NCBI RefSeq assembly: GCF_030272615.1
Contig: NC_081413.1
Coordinates: 447,312,538 to 447,376,537 of the forward strand
Reading direction: 5' to 3'
DNA: 64,000 bases
From: Cryptomeria japonica
Lineage: Eukaryota; Streptophyta; Pinopsida; Cupressales; Cupressaceae
In this document: positions 23,766 through 35,800 of the stretch, piece after piece
Numbering within the stretch: the stretch's first letter is position 1
How the letters are laid out: the number at the start of each line of letters is the position of its first letter
The notes under the pieces: generated by a model
Databases searched by the model: none
What the model saw: only the letters and a program-made list of their open reading frames with translations
What the model was told of the DNA's origin: nothing
Made by a program: the position numbers and the translations under genes

Positions 23766-24479
23766 TTATGTTTTCATAGCCTCTGATTGTTTTCCCAATT
23801 GTTTTGATGATGGAGGAAGAGAGACTAATGAAAGTACTAGTTCTATCTTGTATCCATCCATGCTAGTATTGGTAATTTTCAATTTCTTTTCCAAGTCTTT
23901 CATCAGGGCTTCTGAAATTTCATTTGTAGAGGCTACTCTATTATGAGGCACAAAGGTATCAACACCTTTTGTCAATGCATTACAAGAGACATTTGTATCA
24001 TTAGGAATACTGACCTCAACTCCATTATAAGGAAATTTTAAGCATTGATGGTATGTAGATGGAACTACCTTCATTTCATGAATCCATGGCTTGCCCAGTA
24101 AGATATTGTATGATAAAGGAAGATCAAGCACCTGGAAAATGATAATTTTTCTACAAGTCCTACCTTGATTGGTAATGATACCAAACCTTTAGAGGTCCTT
24201 TCCTCTTCATCATAGGCTTTAATTGTTATTTTCTTACCCGGATCAATGATATTTTCATAAAATCCTAGTTGTGTAAGCAGACTGTAAGTACAAATATTCA
24301 ACCCTGTGCCTCCATCTATCAAAACATGTTTGACTTTGTGTTTTTGAATCATGGCTTCAATGTGCAATGGCTGGTTATGTGGATGATTTATCGAGTTGTC
24401 ATCTTCTTCAGAGAAGGTCAAATAGTGAGGTCAAGTCAAATGACCCACCATAGACTGAAACCGATCAATGTCTAAATCT
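23766..24479 (-). pseudogene. Aspartic protease of element B
   Basis: The active-site segment HVLIDGGTGLNICTYSLLTQLG includes the catalytic Asp-Gly-Gly of plant gypsy retropepsins. [18 protein letters not shown], the second conserved block, is in the 23766-24131 frame, so one frameshift lies near 24130. The upstream part abuts the A insertion. The frame (DLDIDRFQ…) continues exactly from gag on the other side when A and one TTTGG copy are removed. Confidence 0.75.
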
Positions 24480-24484
24480 TTTGG
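24480..24484. other. Target-site duplication of A, left (TTTGG)
   Basis: TTTGG directly precedes the LTR start TGTTGGCA. The same five bases follow the right LTR at 49587-49591. Confidence 0.9.
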
Positions 24485-25276
24485 TGTTGGCAAATGCACA
24501 CTCAAATGAAATATTGTAGGTGATTGAAGGTATTGTCATTGATGGAAACCTTACAATCATGTGATATCAGCAATCAGACACAAGTAGCGACACCAACAGA
24601 CTACACTGACATATAGAACACTAGCACTGAAAAGGAAGATTACTAGCACCCTGACCGACAACAATTTTGTATTAGTGTATTTTGTAATTAATTGCAAAAT
24701 ATTTTGTAAGCCGACATGGCAGATTGTAATATGACTCATATATGTATGATATCATTGTAGATCATTATATATGTTAGGGTATGATGTGAAAGATAGAAGG
24801 TAGCGAACCTATTATGTGAATTATTGGATAAGGGTTTATGTATGTAGCAGAGCTTAAACCAGTACTGAATCTGGCATAGAAGATGCTAATCTGAAGTAGT
24901 ACAAGACATTGGATTAGTATAATCCATTTTTGTAAGTCAGTGTGACTTCTTTTGTAATTGAGCAGTGAGCTCTAGACACTTGGGCTTCCTGCATGTGCAG
25001 GCCCGTATTGTAACAGTAATATTCTCTTATTGGCCAGTAAGTGAATATTGTGGGTCACAAATCCCATCAAGGTTTTTCCCACACTGGGTTTCCTTATTAA
25101 AACATTCTATTATGGTGTGCTTTTCATGTTGTAGTTGTTATTCTTATTTGCTACATTATTTCTGGTTTACCAGTACTCAGTTGTAATATGCTTTTCATGT
25201 TATAAGTTAAGAAAATATTATTACCGATTAGATACTGATTCAACCCCCGCTCTGAATATCTTTGGGAATCCTAACA
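24485..25276 (+). repeat. 5' LTR of element A
   Basis: TGTTGGCAAATG … GGAATCCTAACA. It aligns over its whole length with 48791-49586. The LTR contains GATGTGGGTCACAAATCCC-like sequence near the 3' part and no ORF. It begins with the same TGTTGGCA as the copia LTRs of C and G. Confidence 0.92.
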
Positions 25277-25278
25277 AT

Positions 25279-25290
25279 TGGTATCAGAGC
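25279..25290 (+). other. Primer binding site of element A
   Basis: TGGTATCAGAGC follows the LTR by two bases. This is the standard plant initiator-Met tRNA primer site of Ty1/copia elements. Confidence 0.85.
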
Positions 25291-25350
25291 CTGGTCCTCT
25301 ATTTTCAGAAGCCTAACAGCTTGAAGAAGATCTTGACACTGGTAGAGATG

Positions 25351-26454
25351 GAAAACTTGAGAAAGCAATTGGAAACAACTCTTTCAGACTATGATGTAGA
25401 AAAGGTGAAAAATATCAAATTTGAGGATGATCTGAAGGCTACTCAGGATATCATTCAAGCACTTCAAGAAAATTACACTATAGCAAGGAATAAAAGAAGA
25501 GAACTTTGTGAGAAGATGCTTAAAGAGGGAGATGAAAAGGAAACTCTTAATGATTTGGTAAACAAGCTAAGAAAAGAAATCAGTACAACAAAAAATGAGA
25601 TGCAAGATATTACTATGAGGTTTTGTAAAGAAATTGAAGACAGAAAGAAGAATGAAGAAGACTTGGTTAGAAGACTAAATGATGTTGGAAATGAAAACTC
25701 AAGACTCAGTCATGAAAATGATATGTTGAAGATAGATTTGATGCACAAACAAAATGAAAGAACTGAACTCAAAAGATAGAAAGGAATTTTGGAGAATGAA
25801 ATGACTGTTGTAAATCAACACAAGGAGAAATTCAAGAAAAGTTCAAAAGAACTTGTTGACATGCTGAAGAATTAGAAACCTAATGGTGATACAAATGGCC
25901 TTGGCTTTGAAGTTGGTGAAATCTCTGGTACTGCAAACAATCATGATCATAGCAAACTAGTAGGACAACCTAATGCTTACAAATTCAATGGGAAATGCTT
26001 TAACTATAACAAGTATGGTCATAGAGCAAATCAGTATAGATCTAGACATTATCAGAACACTAATACACCCACCAGTCAATGTTCTAAATGCAACAAAGTT
26101 AGTCATAACTCAGAAAATTGTAGAATAAATGTAAGATGTTATGTTTGTGGAAGATTTGGACACTTATCTAATCAATGCAAAACACATACTGGCATAGGAT
26201 ATGGGAAAGCTATTTAGAAAAACAATGTGACCTATTATGCTTGTATCAAAATTGGACATATTGCAAAATTTTGTAGAAGCAAGTCCCCACCGGGAGATAA
26301 CAAAGGTTCTAGTTTGAAAGGTAAAGAAAAGGTTGAAGAGGTAAAGCAAGAATTCGCAAAACAATGGATTAGAAAGTTAGATCAAAATGTTGATACTCCT
26401 TCACTGGTAGAAAAGAGTATCACTCCACCAGCAGGAGACTCTTTATCTAACTGA
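25351..26454 (+). pseudogene. Gag-like coiled-coil and zinc-knuckle protein of element A
   Basis: Single frame from MENLRKQLETTL. The first 180 residues are a long coiled coil (repeated Glu/Lys/Leu heptads). Then come four zinc-knuckle units at 26000-26280: a degenerate CFNYNKYGH, an intact CSKCNKVSHNSENC, an intact CYVCGRFGHLSNQC, and YACIKIGHIAKFC whose first Cys is Tyr. Internal stops are TAG (25777, about 25873 and about 26215). No copia gag (UBN2-type) domain is visible. It binds RNA/DNA by inference from the knuckles. The element has no protease, RT, RNase H or integrase, so this protein would serve a non-autonomous element. Confidence 0.65.
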
Positions 26455-26759
26455 AGGAAAATCCTTTGGGGGTTTAGCAACAAAATGAAAAACATGTTAT
26501 TATTCCCTCGGTTGATGGTGAGAAGTTGAAATTACTTCTATACTGGTAGATAAGTTAAGTTGTGACTTAACCAATGAGCATTAAATGTGGTAGTTGGAGA
26601 AAATAACATTATAAAGCAAGTGTTTTGGCTCCTTTTTCATTCACCGAGCATTCAAACCTTTGAGAGCGTGAAAATTCCCGATCTAAGGCATCCTTAGTGA
26701 AAAAGTGAAGCAGTTCATCAAAGCATTCATCCTAAAGGCAGATTGAGGTATTTATAACT
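26455..26759 (+). other. Spacer between gag-like ORF and ORF2 of A
   Basis: No protein-like frame. Contains GCAAAATGAAAAACATG and a leader before the ATG at 26760. Confidence 0.4.
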
Positions 26760-27659
26760 ATGGCTTCTTCATCCACTCCTAAATTTATTGCAAAGCCTAC
26801 TATGATTGAAGTAATTAAGTGCCCTAGACCCGTTTTCAATCTGGTTCCTGAAATTGCAAAGAAAAATGATAGCATAGGTGCATTCTCTCAAATTCCTAAG
26901 GGAGTAGTATATGTTGAAGACCCTAGGATGTATATACATTATCATATAGAAGAATTAGGTGATGATGAGATAAAAAATATGTATAGCACTATTATTTGTG
27001 ATGAATCTGGAAATATCAAGCTGGAACATAAGATAGTGGAAACCCTAGGTTTTACTGAAATCCTTAGTGTCCCAAATTTTCCCAAGGATGTTATAAGGAT
27101 TGTGATAAGAAGAGTTAATGGTGAATTCTTCTAGTTGGATACAATTCATAAAATCACAAAGGAAGCCATTAAGGCAGTAATAGGGTTACCTTCCATCGGT
27201 AGTAGACCTAACAAAATAAAGAAGGTCTCAAATGACACAATGATAAACCTAACTGGTGCAACATTCAACAAAAGGTCTTTAAGGGTAAATGATGTAAAGG
27301 ACATAAATGTGAGATTTATCAGTATGATCTTAGGCTACAAAGCTACACATGCAAATAGGTTGAACTCAGTTTCTAGCCTATCTATTAAAAGTTCTTATGA
27401 CATGGTTAATGATAATGTAAGAATAGATGTATGTGAATGGCTCAAAGATGAATTGATGGACAATTTGGTGAAGATTAAAGGAGATAAGAACGGAACATTC
27501 AAATTTGAAAATTTACTTGTTTGTCTAATGCTATACATAACTAAACAAGTACCTGGTATTGGTGCAAGAGATTTTGGCTTTGACATTCCAGTAGGAAAGC
27601 AACTATTGGATCTACTAAACAACATGGGAGAAAACCTTAAATGAATATTTTCAAGCATT
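26760..27659 (+). pseudogene. Element A ORF2, N-terminal part
   Basis: Opens MASSSTPKFIAKPTMIEVIK and stays in one frame to 27644, with one TAG at 27132 between GEFF and LDTIHK. It contains a segment KEAIKAVIGLPSIGSRPNK and a Leu/Ile-rich part DELMDNLVKIK…LLVCLMLYITKQVPG. No known enzyme motif. It is cut by element D just after IFSSIK. It is spread over two places; see 46053-48595 for the continuation. Similar in plan to ORFs in E and D (inference). Not recognised as a named family. Confidence 0.55.
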
Positions 27660-27664
27660 AAAGA
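27660..27664. other. Target-site duplication of D, left (AAAGA)
   Basis: AAAGA precedes the D LTR start TGATAAGTTG. AAAGG follows the other LTR at 46043-46047, a one-base difference. Confidence 0.7.
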
Positions 27665-28902
27665 TGATAAGTTGATACTTTGTCATGTTTTTACCATCAA
27701 AACTCTTAGGTTTTTGACATCTTTTGGGTTGCATTGTGGTAGTAAAGTATTATGAATTGACTATATGTATTCCATGTGTAAACCTAAACTTATGAAATCA
27801 TGCTTGAACTTTGCCAATGTATTCCTGCAACCAAGTGGTTTGTTCCTATTGTTATGCGGATTATTTGGGATAATGTTATATGTGAGTTAATGAATGTATT
27901 AATTAAGTAAAATATGTATGCATGTCCTTGTATGTTGTTCTTCTTTAGTGCAAATAATAAATGATGCCGCGATGGATGTTCTCCTTTCACGCCGAAGGAA
28001 TGAAGAATCATGGATGAGATAATTAGAGATCAAACTAAAGAGAAGCCAAGCGAGTGCAAGATATGGCATAACCGGAGCAGCCATACATCACTATGGGAGT
28101 TTAACTCTAGTGGGCATTGAATTCACAAAATATCGCTATAGCATGCAAAGACTGTGGTTCAGTTTAGATCCATGTTTCCTACAACCAAGCTCTAGTTATC
28201 TTCTTCATCTGTCAATCATCTGCCTCTTCTTCTGGGCGTGATTTGAGTTGTCCATTGTAGTTGACCTTTGCTTTATAATAAGATCTTCCTTTTTCTTAGA
28301 AGTTAGACATAATAGAAAGGAATAGAGCAGATAATTTTAACAAGTATTATGGAGTTTTTCTATTAGAACATGTAATCATTTTCAGGAAGAAATGAATGAA
28401 AAATATGTTGTTTTGATCTATTAAAAGTATTTTGCTGGAAGCTTGATATCACTCATCCAAGGGGGCCCACTTGGTGAGTGATCCTATGTTTATGTTCACT
28501 GAAATTATTTCTCCTTTAGTTGTAGTAGAAGTTCATGCCTGGATTATTCCTACAGCCACTAGAAATAGATCCACTGACTGTTCCTGCAGCCAAGTCAGAA
28601 CAAAGTGATTTCTGTTATTTACATTAGATCATTCCAGCATAGTTTTTATAAGTTTTCATGTAGCCTTCTATGATTTCCATTCTTGCTTTTCATTTCTACA
28701 TAATGTTAGTTACTGTAGCAATGCAGAATAGCCATTGAAGGAGCTTAGTGCATATATAGTGCGGACCCATTTCAAGTTTTACGTCCCTAGGTTGATAAGT
28801 AAATGAACACTAGCCATGAAAATAATAACTTTACCAGATGAATGTCCAAACTTCGGATTGAGATGTCAATTAGAGTTATTATTATTATAGTTGGAGTAGA
28901 TA
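27665..28902 (+). repeat. 5' LTR of Athila-like element D
   Basis: TGATAAGTTGATACTTTGTC … TTGGAGTAGATA; the terminal CA is mutated to TA, while the 3' LTR keeps CA. It carries several TTCCTGCAGCCA-like words (27825, 28178, 28545, 28578). It aligns with 44783-46042 over its whole length. Confidence 0.92.
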
Positions 28903-28906
28903 TTTC

Positions 28907-28924
28907 TGGCGTCATTGTCGGAGA
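28907..28924 (+). other. Primer binding site of D
   Basis: TGGCGTCATTGTCGGAGA resembles the TGGCGCCGTTGCCGGGGA primer site of Athila-type gypsy elements, with transitions at CG sites. Confidence 0.75.
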
Positions 28925-28993
28925 TGGTGTCAAAATAAGAACCTTTTATGGTTATTATAGTTTTTTAATTGGTTGAAATATCCATGAATCTAC

Positions 28994-29940
28994 ATGCATA
29001 GCGGAAGAAGAGACTCTAGTCTGCCCACTCATCCTAATCATGCAGAAGATAATTTCCTAGATATAAATCCTTTTGCTGAACTTTGCCAAGGCCCACAAAA
29101 TTTGAATCACCCTGAATCTGAATTTCCAGAAGGTAGTCTTCAGTTTCTTTTTGGTCCACAAGAAGAATAATTTCCTATAGTAACAACCCCCACAAGAAGT
29201 CCAATGCAAGGGAACACTCCTCCTGGTGGGAATAATCCACCACCACATCCAGGTCCAATGTTTGAGTTTCCCATCTCTGATCAGTATGATAATGCTAACC
29301 TCAAGAATATTCCAGCATCTTCACTCCCTAAATTCTATGGGTTGGTGACAGAGGATCTAGATACATTTCTATTTGTTTTTGATGTTCTTTGTAGGAGTTT
29401 TGACTATACGATAGATGCCCATAGACTCAAATTTTTTTCGGCCACTTTAAAGGAGTCATCCTTGAGATGGTTTATGAGCTTGGGTAGTAGCACAATCAAC
29501 ACATGGGATGAGATGAAATGGTTGTTTCTTGCAAAATAAAAAGATTATTATAGAGACATTGATCGTCATGGGGATGGTATCTTTAGAATGACACAAACTG
29601 AAGATGAGAGTCTTGAAGATTATCTGGAAAGGTTTTTGTTTAGTGTCAATAAGTCAAATCATAGTACTTTGAATGAAGATTCTCTCAAATTGATATTTTT
29701 GAGGGGTATTAGTGATGAATGCACCGATTCCTTAGATCTGATGGGAGGAGGTGACATTACACAATCTACTTGGGCTGAAATAGGTCAAATTCACAAAAAG
29801 TATTCTAGATCTATATCTAAGAAGAATAGGAGATTTAAGCCAAGGGCACCATTATCAGCATCCAGAATTGAAGTTTCTAGATTGGAACTTAGTCATCTAT
29901 TAAAGGACTCCAAGGAGGACATTATAAACAATATGGATAC
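28994..29940 (+). pseudogene. Gag of element D, N-terminal half
   Basis: ATG 28994 (MHSGRRDSSLPTHPNH). Retrotransposon gag core: IPASSLPKFYGLVTEDLDTFLF, SSLRWFMSLGSSTINTWDEM, DESLEDYLERF, LIFLRGISDECTDSLDLM. TAA stops at about 29168 and 29537 fall in CAA-like contexts. It is interrupted by the insertion of C after Asp-Thr. Removing C and one duplication copy joins it to QLDTLAAMKKHEEVDAF at 37303 in the same frame. Confidence 0.75.
29936..29940. other. Target-site duplication of C, left (GATAC)
   Basis: GATAC at left; GCTAC at 37297-37301. One mismatch. The exact frame restoration in D gag supports the pair. Confidence 0.7.
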
Positions 29941-31427
29941 TGATAACTCAATGATAAAAAGTTAATACCAAACTGGTACTGAGAGGGGGGGTGAATCAGT
30001 ATAGACAAAAATCTTTCCTCAAACCGGTTAGATAGTAAACACTGTAAATGAACACTAACACCAGTTTGAATAGAGTGCAACAGGTAAACTAAGGATGACT
30101 GAGACAATCATTAACTGGTTGACACTTATCTTTTTCATATAGTCTAATACTTCATTTCGATTTCACCCTAGTGCATGAACATGTAATCAAACATCAAAAT
30201 ATATAAACAGTTAGAACAACATGATTTACCTTCAGACACAAATCACTTGAACCATCACATGAAAAACATCACACATGACACATAGATTTTTTTCACGTGT
30301 AAACCCAACTGGGAAAAACCATGGCAGGGATGAATACCCACAAGCTATTTTGAACTCTTTAGAAGTTCGCTCTGTTAGGAGCCTTGTCTGGTTAAAGACT
30401 GATACAATAGGTTCTGTTAGGAACCAATCCTATTAGGGATCACCCAGTTAAGGGATGGCTAGAATACCTGGTTAAGGGTTAAACCCTGTTAAAGGTTACC
30501 TTGTTAGAGGATTTCAAGAACTCAATGGTTTTAAGTCACCCTATCGAAGGATTTATAGTAAGCCGGTTAAAGCTACCCTGTTAAGGGATCTACCAACAAT
30601 TGAAGTGGTTAGAGATCAACAGGTATTACAATGATCTGGTAACAACACTCAATGCCAATGCAAATCCATTTTAGCTTCCCTTCACCTTTTGCACTTACAC
30701 TCTATAGGTATCACTTCTTTCCTCTTGTCTGGCAAGAATCGTGTATCTCTTCACTTGGATACACACACACAACTTTTGCCAACAACTTTAGAAAGAAACA
30801 CAACATCGACCTTATAGGAAACAGATAGGTTGGTAGCATAAACCCTGAACCCTAAAATTTTTAGGTTAAGCACTTCAAATGGTTCAATCCTGACTATTGA
30901 GCATATTGCATTAAATGCAATCATCTTGAACCAATCTCAAGACATTGTCCATCATTCGTTCTCCACCGCTTTCATGGCGACTGATAACCCATCACGCATT
31001 TTCACCATTTACAGACTTCACACATTCCCGAGGTAGATAGGAACAATCTCCTTCATGCAAGATCCTTCATGTGCACAAGACTGATGTGGCAACATGATAT
31101 GTTATGTGTTACAATACTAACTTATCACACAAAGTGACCGGTTGAGTCACACAGGCTTGAAGCACTTCAACTAGAAACCCTAAAGTTAAGACTACCAACC
31201 GGTAGTCATACAAAGCTTCCATGTACCAGTTCCTGTAACCACATGCCGGTTCACCTTGAACAAACACACTGCTTCACTTTGGCACATATACTAGTTCACA
31301 ATGTTATACCGGTTCTTTCTTCTTGAACATATTAACATTAATAACATATTGTTATCAATAGCATAATGACATCAATGACAACATACAATGTCATCATGTC
31401 CTCATATTGGTTCACATAATGCCAATA
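29941..31427 (-). repeat. 3' LTR of copia element C
   Basis: + strand TGATAACTCAATG … AATGCCAATA. On the - strand it starts TATTGGCATT, a decayed TGTTGGCATT. Pairs with 35801-37296. Contains the GAGAGGGGGGGTGAATCA segment at 29980 and many GTTAAGGGTTAAACC phrases. Confidence 0.92.
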
Positions 31428-31534
31428 ATCTCCCCCATTGGCATTGATGGCAATATACAAAGATATCTCTCCACTTCACATCTTCTCCCCCAATTTTTGT
31501 AGATATCTTGTCCGCTTCACTTCTTCTCCCCCTT
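31428..31534 (-). other. Three purine tracts before the C 3' LTR
   Basis: On the - strand GGGGGAG occurs at 31527-31532, 31486-31491 and 31432-31436, the last abutting the LTR as AATGGGGGAGAT. Element A has the same three-tract arrangement (48614, 48666, 48781). The last is the functional polypurine tract by position. Confidence 0.6.
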
Positions 31535-31634
31535 TGACAACAATGCCAAAATGGAGGCACAAGCTTCCCTATTCCATTATGTTGCTCGCCCTGAGGAGTA
31601 GCGTCCTTCAACACATCAATCCAAAAAAAATTGA

Positions 31635-34600
31635 CTATGCAATTCTTGACTGATGTGGAGCATATACTTTTAGTTCACCTCTTAAGTACATAAATGTAGC
31701 CTTTGGGAGAGACTTGGTGAATATGTCTGCTAATTGCTCCTTACTGGAAACATGTTCCAGTACAATCTCTTTGTTCTGAAACTTTTCTCTCAAGAAATGA
31801 TACTTAAGCTCAAAGTTCTTGGTTCTAGAATGTAAATCTGGATTCTTGGAGATATTAATTGCACTAGTATTGTCACAGAATATACTTACCAATTCAGATA
31901 CAGGAACTTTGAAGCCATTTAATACATGCTTCATCCAAATTGTCTGAGTGCAGTTCATGAAAGCTGCAACATACTCTACTTCTGCTATAGACTTAGAGAT
32001 ACAACTCTGCTTCTTACTCATCCATGAGACCAGTCTACCACTAAGAAAGAATACACCACCGGTTGTGCTCCTCTGGTCATCCACATTACTTTCCCAATCA
32101 GCATCTATGAATACTTTCAAGTTGAAATCCTTGCTATATGGATACCACAATCCATAATCAATAGTTCCCTTCAGATACCTAAGAATCCGCTTGACTACAA
32201 CCAAGTGAGATTCTCTTGGACTTTTCTGGAACGTTGTAGTAATGCCAACTGCATGTGCAATATCTGGTCTACTATGCACTACATAGTGCAACTTACCAAT
32301 CATTGATCGGTATTCCTTCTCATTAACCAATGCCAAGTCATCCTCTTTGGATAGTTTACAACCGGTCACCATTGGCATACCAACCGGTTTGCTATCTTCC
32401 ATACCAAAGGTCTTCAGCACCTCTTTGACATACTTGGACTAAGTGATAAAGATTCCATCTTTCATCTACTGAATCTGTAGTCCAATGAAGAACTTAATCT
32501 CCCCTATGAGTGACATCTCAAACTCTTTCTTCATCTCATCTACAAACTCATGACTCATCTTGTCATCTCCACCAAAGATAATGTCATCAACAAATACCTC
32601 ATAGATCAGAATTTGATCTCCTTCTGCTTTCAAGTAGATATTGCTATCTTCACTTGTTCTCTCAAATCTAATCTTCACAAGATGGGAGTGCAAGCATTCA
32701 TACCATGTTGTAGGTGCCTGCTTTAGACCATATAAGGCTTTATGTAGCCTACACACCATGTCACTATCTTCAGATAGGGTAAACCCATCTGGTTTCTCTA
32801 TATACACCTCCTGTTCAAGTACACCATTTAGCAATGTAGATTTTACATCCATTTGATATACTTTGAATCCTTTAAAAGCCACATATGCAAGAAGCATACA
32901 AACTCCTTCCAATCTTGCTACTGGAGCAAAGGTTTCTCCATAGTCTTCTCCTTCTTCTTAGGCATATACTTTACATACTAATCTGGCTTTGTTCCTTACC
33001 ATGGTGCCATCCTCATTAAGCTTGTTTCTGAAAACCCATTTGGTACCAATGACATTTTTATGCTCTGGTCTGGGTACCAAAGACCATGTACCATTCTTCT
33101 CTATCGAGTCAAGTTCCTCTTCCATTGCTTTGATCTAGTCTTCATATTTATGTGCCTCGCTGAATGATTTAGGCTCAAATTTAGAGATCATACATGAGTT
33201 TTCTCTGATCTTTCTTCTTGTAAGAATTCCCGCATCCTTGTCTCCTATGATCTGCTTTGGATCATGATTGAGTTTAACATACTTGGGTATGTTCTTAACA
33301 CCTTCCTCTTTCTTTTCTTCATTATCCTCATCTTCATCATCATCAACATCTATCGGTCTAGGAGCACTATTTCTAGTACTTGGTTGACTAGCAACCGGTT
33401 CCCAGAAGGTTGCAATTGGTTCATTTACCGCTTTCTCACTGTCGGTTTCCTCAGTTTTCTTAGAGATTTTATCAACTCTCACATTGATGCTTTCAATAAT
33501 TCTTTGAGTCCTATTATTGAAACACTTGAGAGCTTTGCTCTTCGTGGAATACCCTAGGAATATTCCCTCATCACATTTTGTATCGAACTTGCTCTGATGT
33601 TCACTCTTGATATAGCATTTGCTACCAAATACTTTAAAGTAGCTTACCACTGGTGTCTTACCGATCCAATTCTCATAAGGAGTCTTATCCTTACCTTTCT
33701 TGATGAGTACCCAGTTCATTGTGCAGATTGCAGTGCTCATCGCTTCTCCCCAAAAGGTGTGAGGAACCTTTCCTTGGATCAACATTGTTCTTGCTGCTTC
33801 AACCACAGTCTAGTTGTTCCTCTCTACTAGGCCATTCTATTGTGGAGTTTGGGGGGTAGATAGTTGCCTCTTGATGTCGTTCTCTTCACAATATTGGTTG
33901 AATTCTCCAGAAGTGAACTCTCCTCCTTGATCAGCTCTAAGGCATTTGATTCTTCTACCACTTTCCTTTTCTACCAGTGCTCTGAAAGCTTTTAACTTTC
34001 CAAAAGCTTTAGACTTATCTTTCAAGAATGTGACCCACATCATTCTTGAGCAATCATCAGGTAGAATCATGAAATACCTATCTCTCTACACACTCCTAGT
34101 TTTCATACGACCACACAAATTAGTATGCACAAGATCGAGTAAATTGTCTGCAATGAAAGATTTACCTTTGAAAGTTGAGGAAGACATTTTCCCTAGTTGA
34201 CATTCGCTACACAAAGGATTTTCTGGTTTGCTCAACACCGGCAATCCTTTGACTGCCTTGGACTTACTAGCCTTCACAATATTATCAAAGTTTACATGGA
34301 AGAGTCTCCTATGCCATATCTAGCTATTATCAAACTTAGCCATAAGACATGTACTCATATTTGCATTTAGCTAAAACAAGTTACCTTTGGTCTGCATACC
34401 GGTGGCCACCATTTCACCATTCTTTACTTTGATTCTGCACACTCCATTCTTGAATTTCAGAGTGACTCCACTATCAGTCAGCTGGGCAACACTCAAAAGG
34501 TTGTGTCTCAGACCATCAACCCAATACACATTATCAGTACTGCTCTTTCCATTCAGAGAGATGGACCCTCTGCCTTTGACCATACACGGTGCATCATTAC

Positions 34601-35729
34601 CAAAGTGAACCACACCACCATCATCTTCTTCCAAAGATAGAAACTTGCTCTAGTCACCTGTCATATGGTGAGAACAACCACTAACAATAATCCACTCATT
34701 AGAATTATCAAAGTGGGAGATAAGAGCCTTCTTGTCTGACACATCTTCCTTTACCACAACAAACACAATATCTTCATTCTCTTCATCTTCTGATTCCTCA
34801 TCAGTGACACCTTCATTAACTACCATAAAACAGTTTCTCCGATTTCCTCCTTTGAATTTCTTGAACCTTTCCAGTTTGTCCTTGTTGTCACCATTTGGAA
34901 AGTTTATAGCAATATGTCCTATCTAGTTACAAGAAAAACATTTCAAAGGGAGCTTACCTCTGTATTTATCAGTTACTTTAGGAAGTTTCCTGGAAAGAAG
35001 AGCTTCAAATTCCATTAGGATCTCCTCATCATCCATTTCTCTACTCTATCTTGGTTCACCACTGGTGCTTGATTCTTTTCCTTTTCTAGATGGTACAACT
35101 GAAGCTCTAAAAGCTAATTCAATCTTTTGAACACTCCCATCAAAACTATTTAGCTCATAGGCTATCAACTTTGCAATGATGGAGTCTAGGGATACCTTAG
35201 TCTTGTCTATTGATCTCAACTCCTAAATAGCAGCAACCCTTATTGCATAGACCGGTAATAAGGATCTCAGAACTTTGCTTACCATAGTGGAATCTTCCAT
35301 TTTACCACCTGCACTCTTGATATCTTCAACAACAGTTTTGATTCTTATTCCATACTATTGAATAGTCTCACCTTCAACCATCTGCATATCTTCAAACTTC
35401 CATCCAAGGTTTTCTTCCTTAGCTTGTTTTACATACTCATCACCGCTATAGATATTCTCGAGAGTGTCCCATACTTCTTTGGGATTATCTTTATCCTGGA
35501 CATCAATAAACTCAATGTCAGATAAGTTGTTGATTAGGGCTTCCATGACTTGCCCATTCTCCTATATTTCTCTTTTTTTATCATTGGTCAGAGTACCGGT
35601 AGGAATAACAAATGCATTCTCAACATAGCTCCAGTGTTGAGCACCCATGCTTCTGTTGTAAATCTTCATTCTGTCCTTCCATATTTTGAAGTTATCTTTG
35701 TTGAACTTTGGACCTTCCCTCTTCATCAT
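31635..35729 (-). pseudogene. Gag-pol polyprotein of copia element C
   Basis: All parts keep one frame from ATG 35729 (MMKREGPKFNKDNFKIWKDR) to TAG 31635; only stop codons close it. Order: gag (EVWDTLENIYSG); zinc knuckle CFSCN[stop]IGHIAINF with its last Cys lost; protease WIIVSGCSHHMTGD, where the catalytic Asp of the DSG motif is Val; GAG-pre-integrase (SECQLGKM); integrase core (PDDCSRMMWVTFLKDKSKAF, LRADQGGEFTSGEF); RT (YQMDVKSTLLNG, LYGLKQAPTTWYE, FVDDIIFGG); RNase H (FIDADWESNVDDQRSTTGG, FCDNTSAINISKNP, LADIFTKSLP). Stops include TAG at 33837 in TPQQNG, 33810, 32466 and 32439. Copia by domain order. The best preserved element of the window. Confidence 0.9.
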
Positions 35730-35786
35730 TACAATAGGATCTTTCCCTTAAGTGGTTAAGCTCACAACATAGAGGACCTGGAGGAT

Positions 35787-35798
35787 GCTTTGATACCA
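35787..35798 (-). other. Primer binding site of C
   Basis: The - strand reads TGGTATCAAAGC, two bases after the LTR end TTATCA. Initiator-Met tRNA type with one mismatch. Confidence 0.75.
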
Positions 35799-35800
35799 TT

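Noticed and set aside
25279-25290. Part of a tRNA gene
   Set aside because: Only the 12-nt primer binding site complementary to the tRNA end; no clover-leaf sequence around it.
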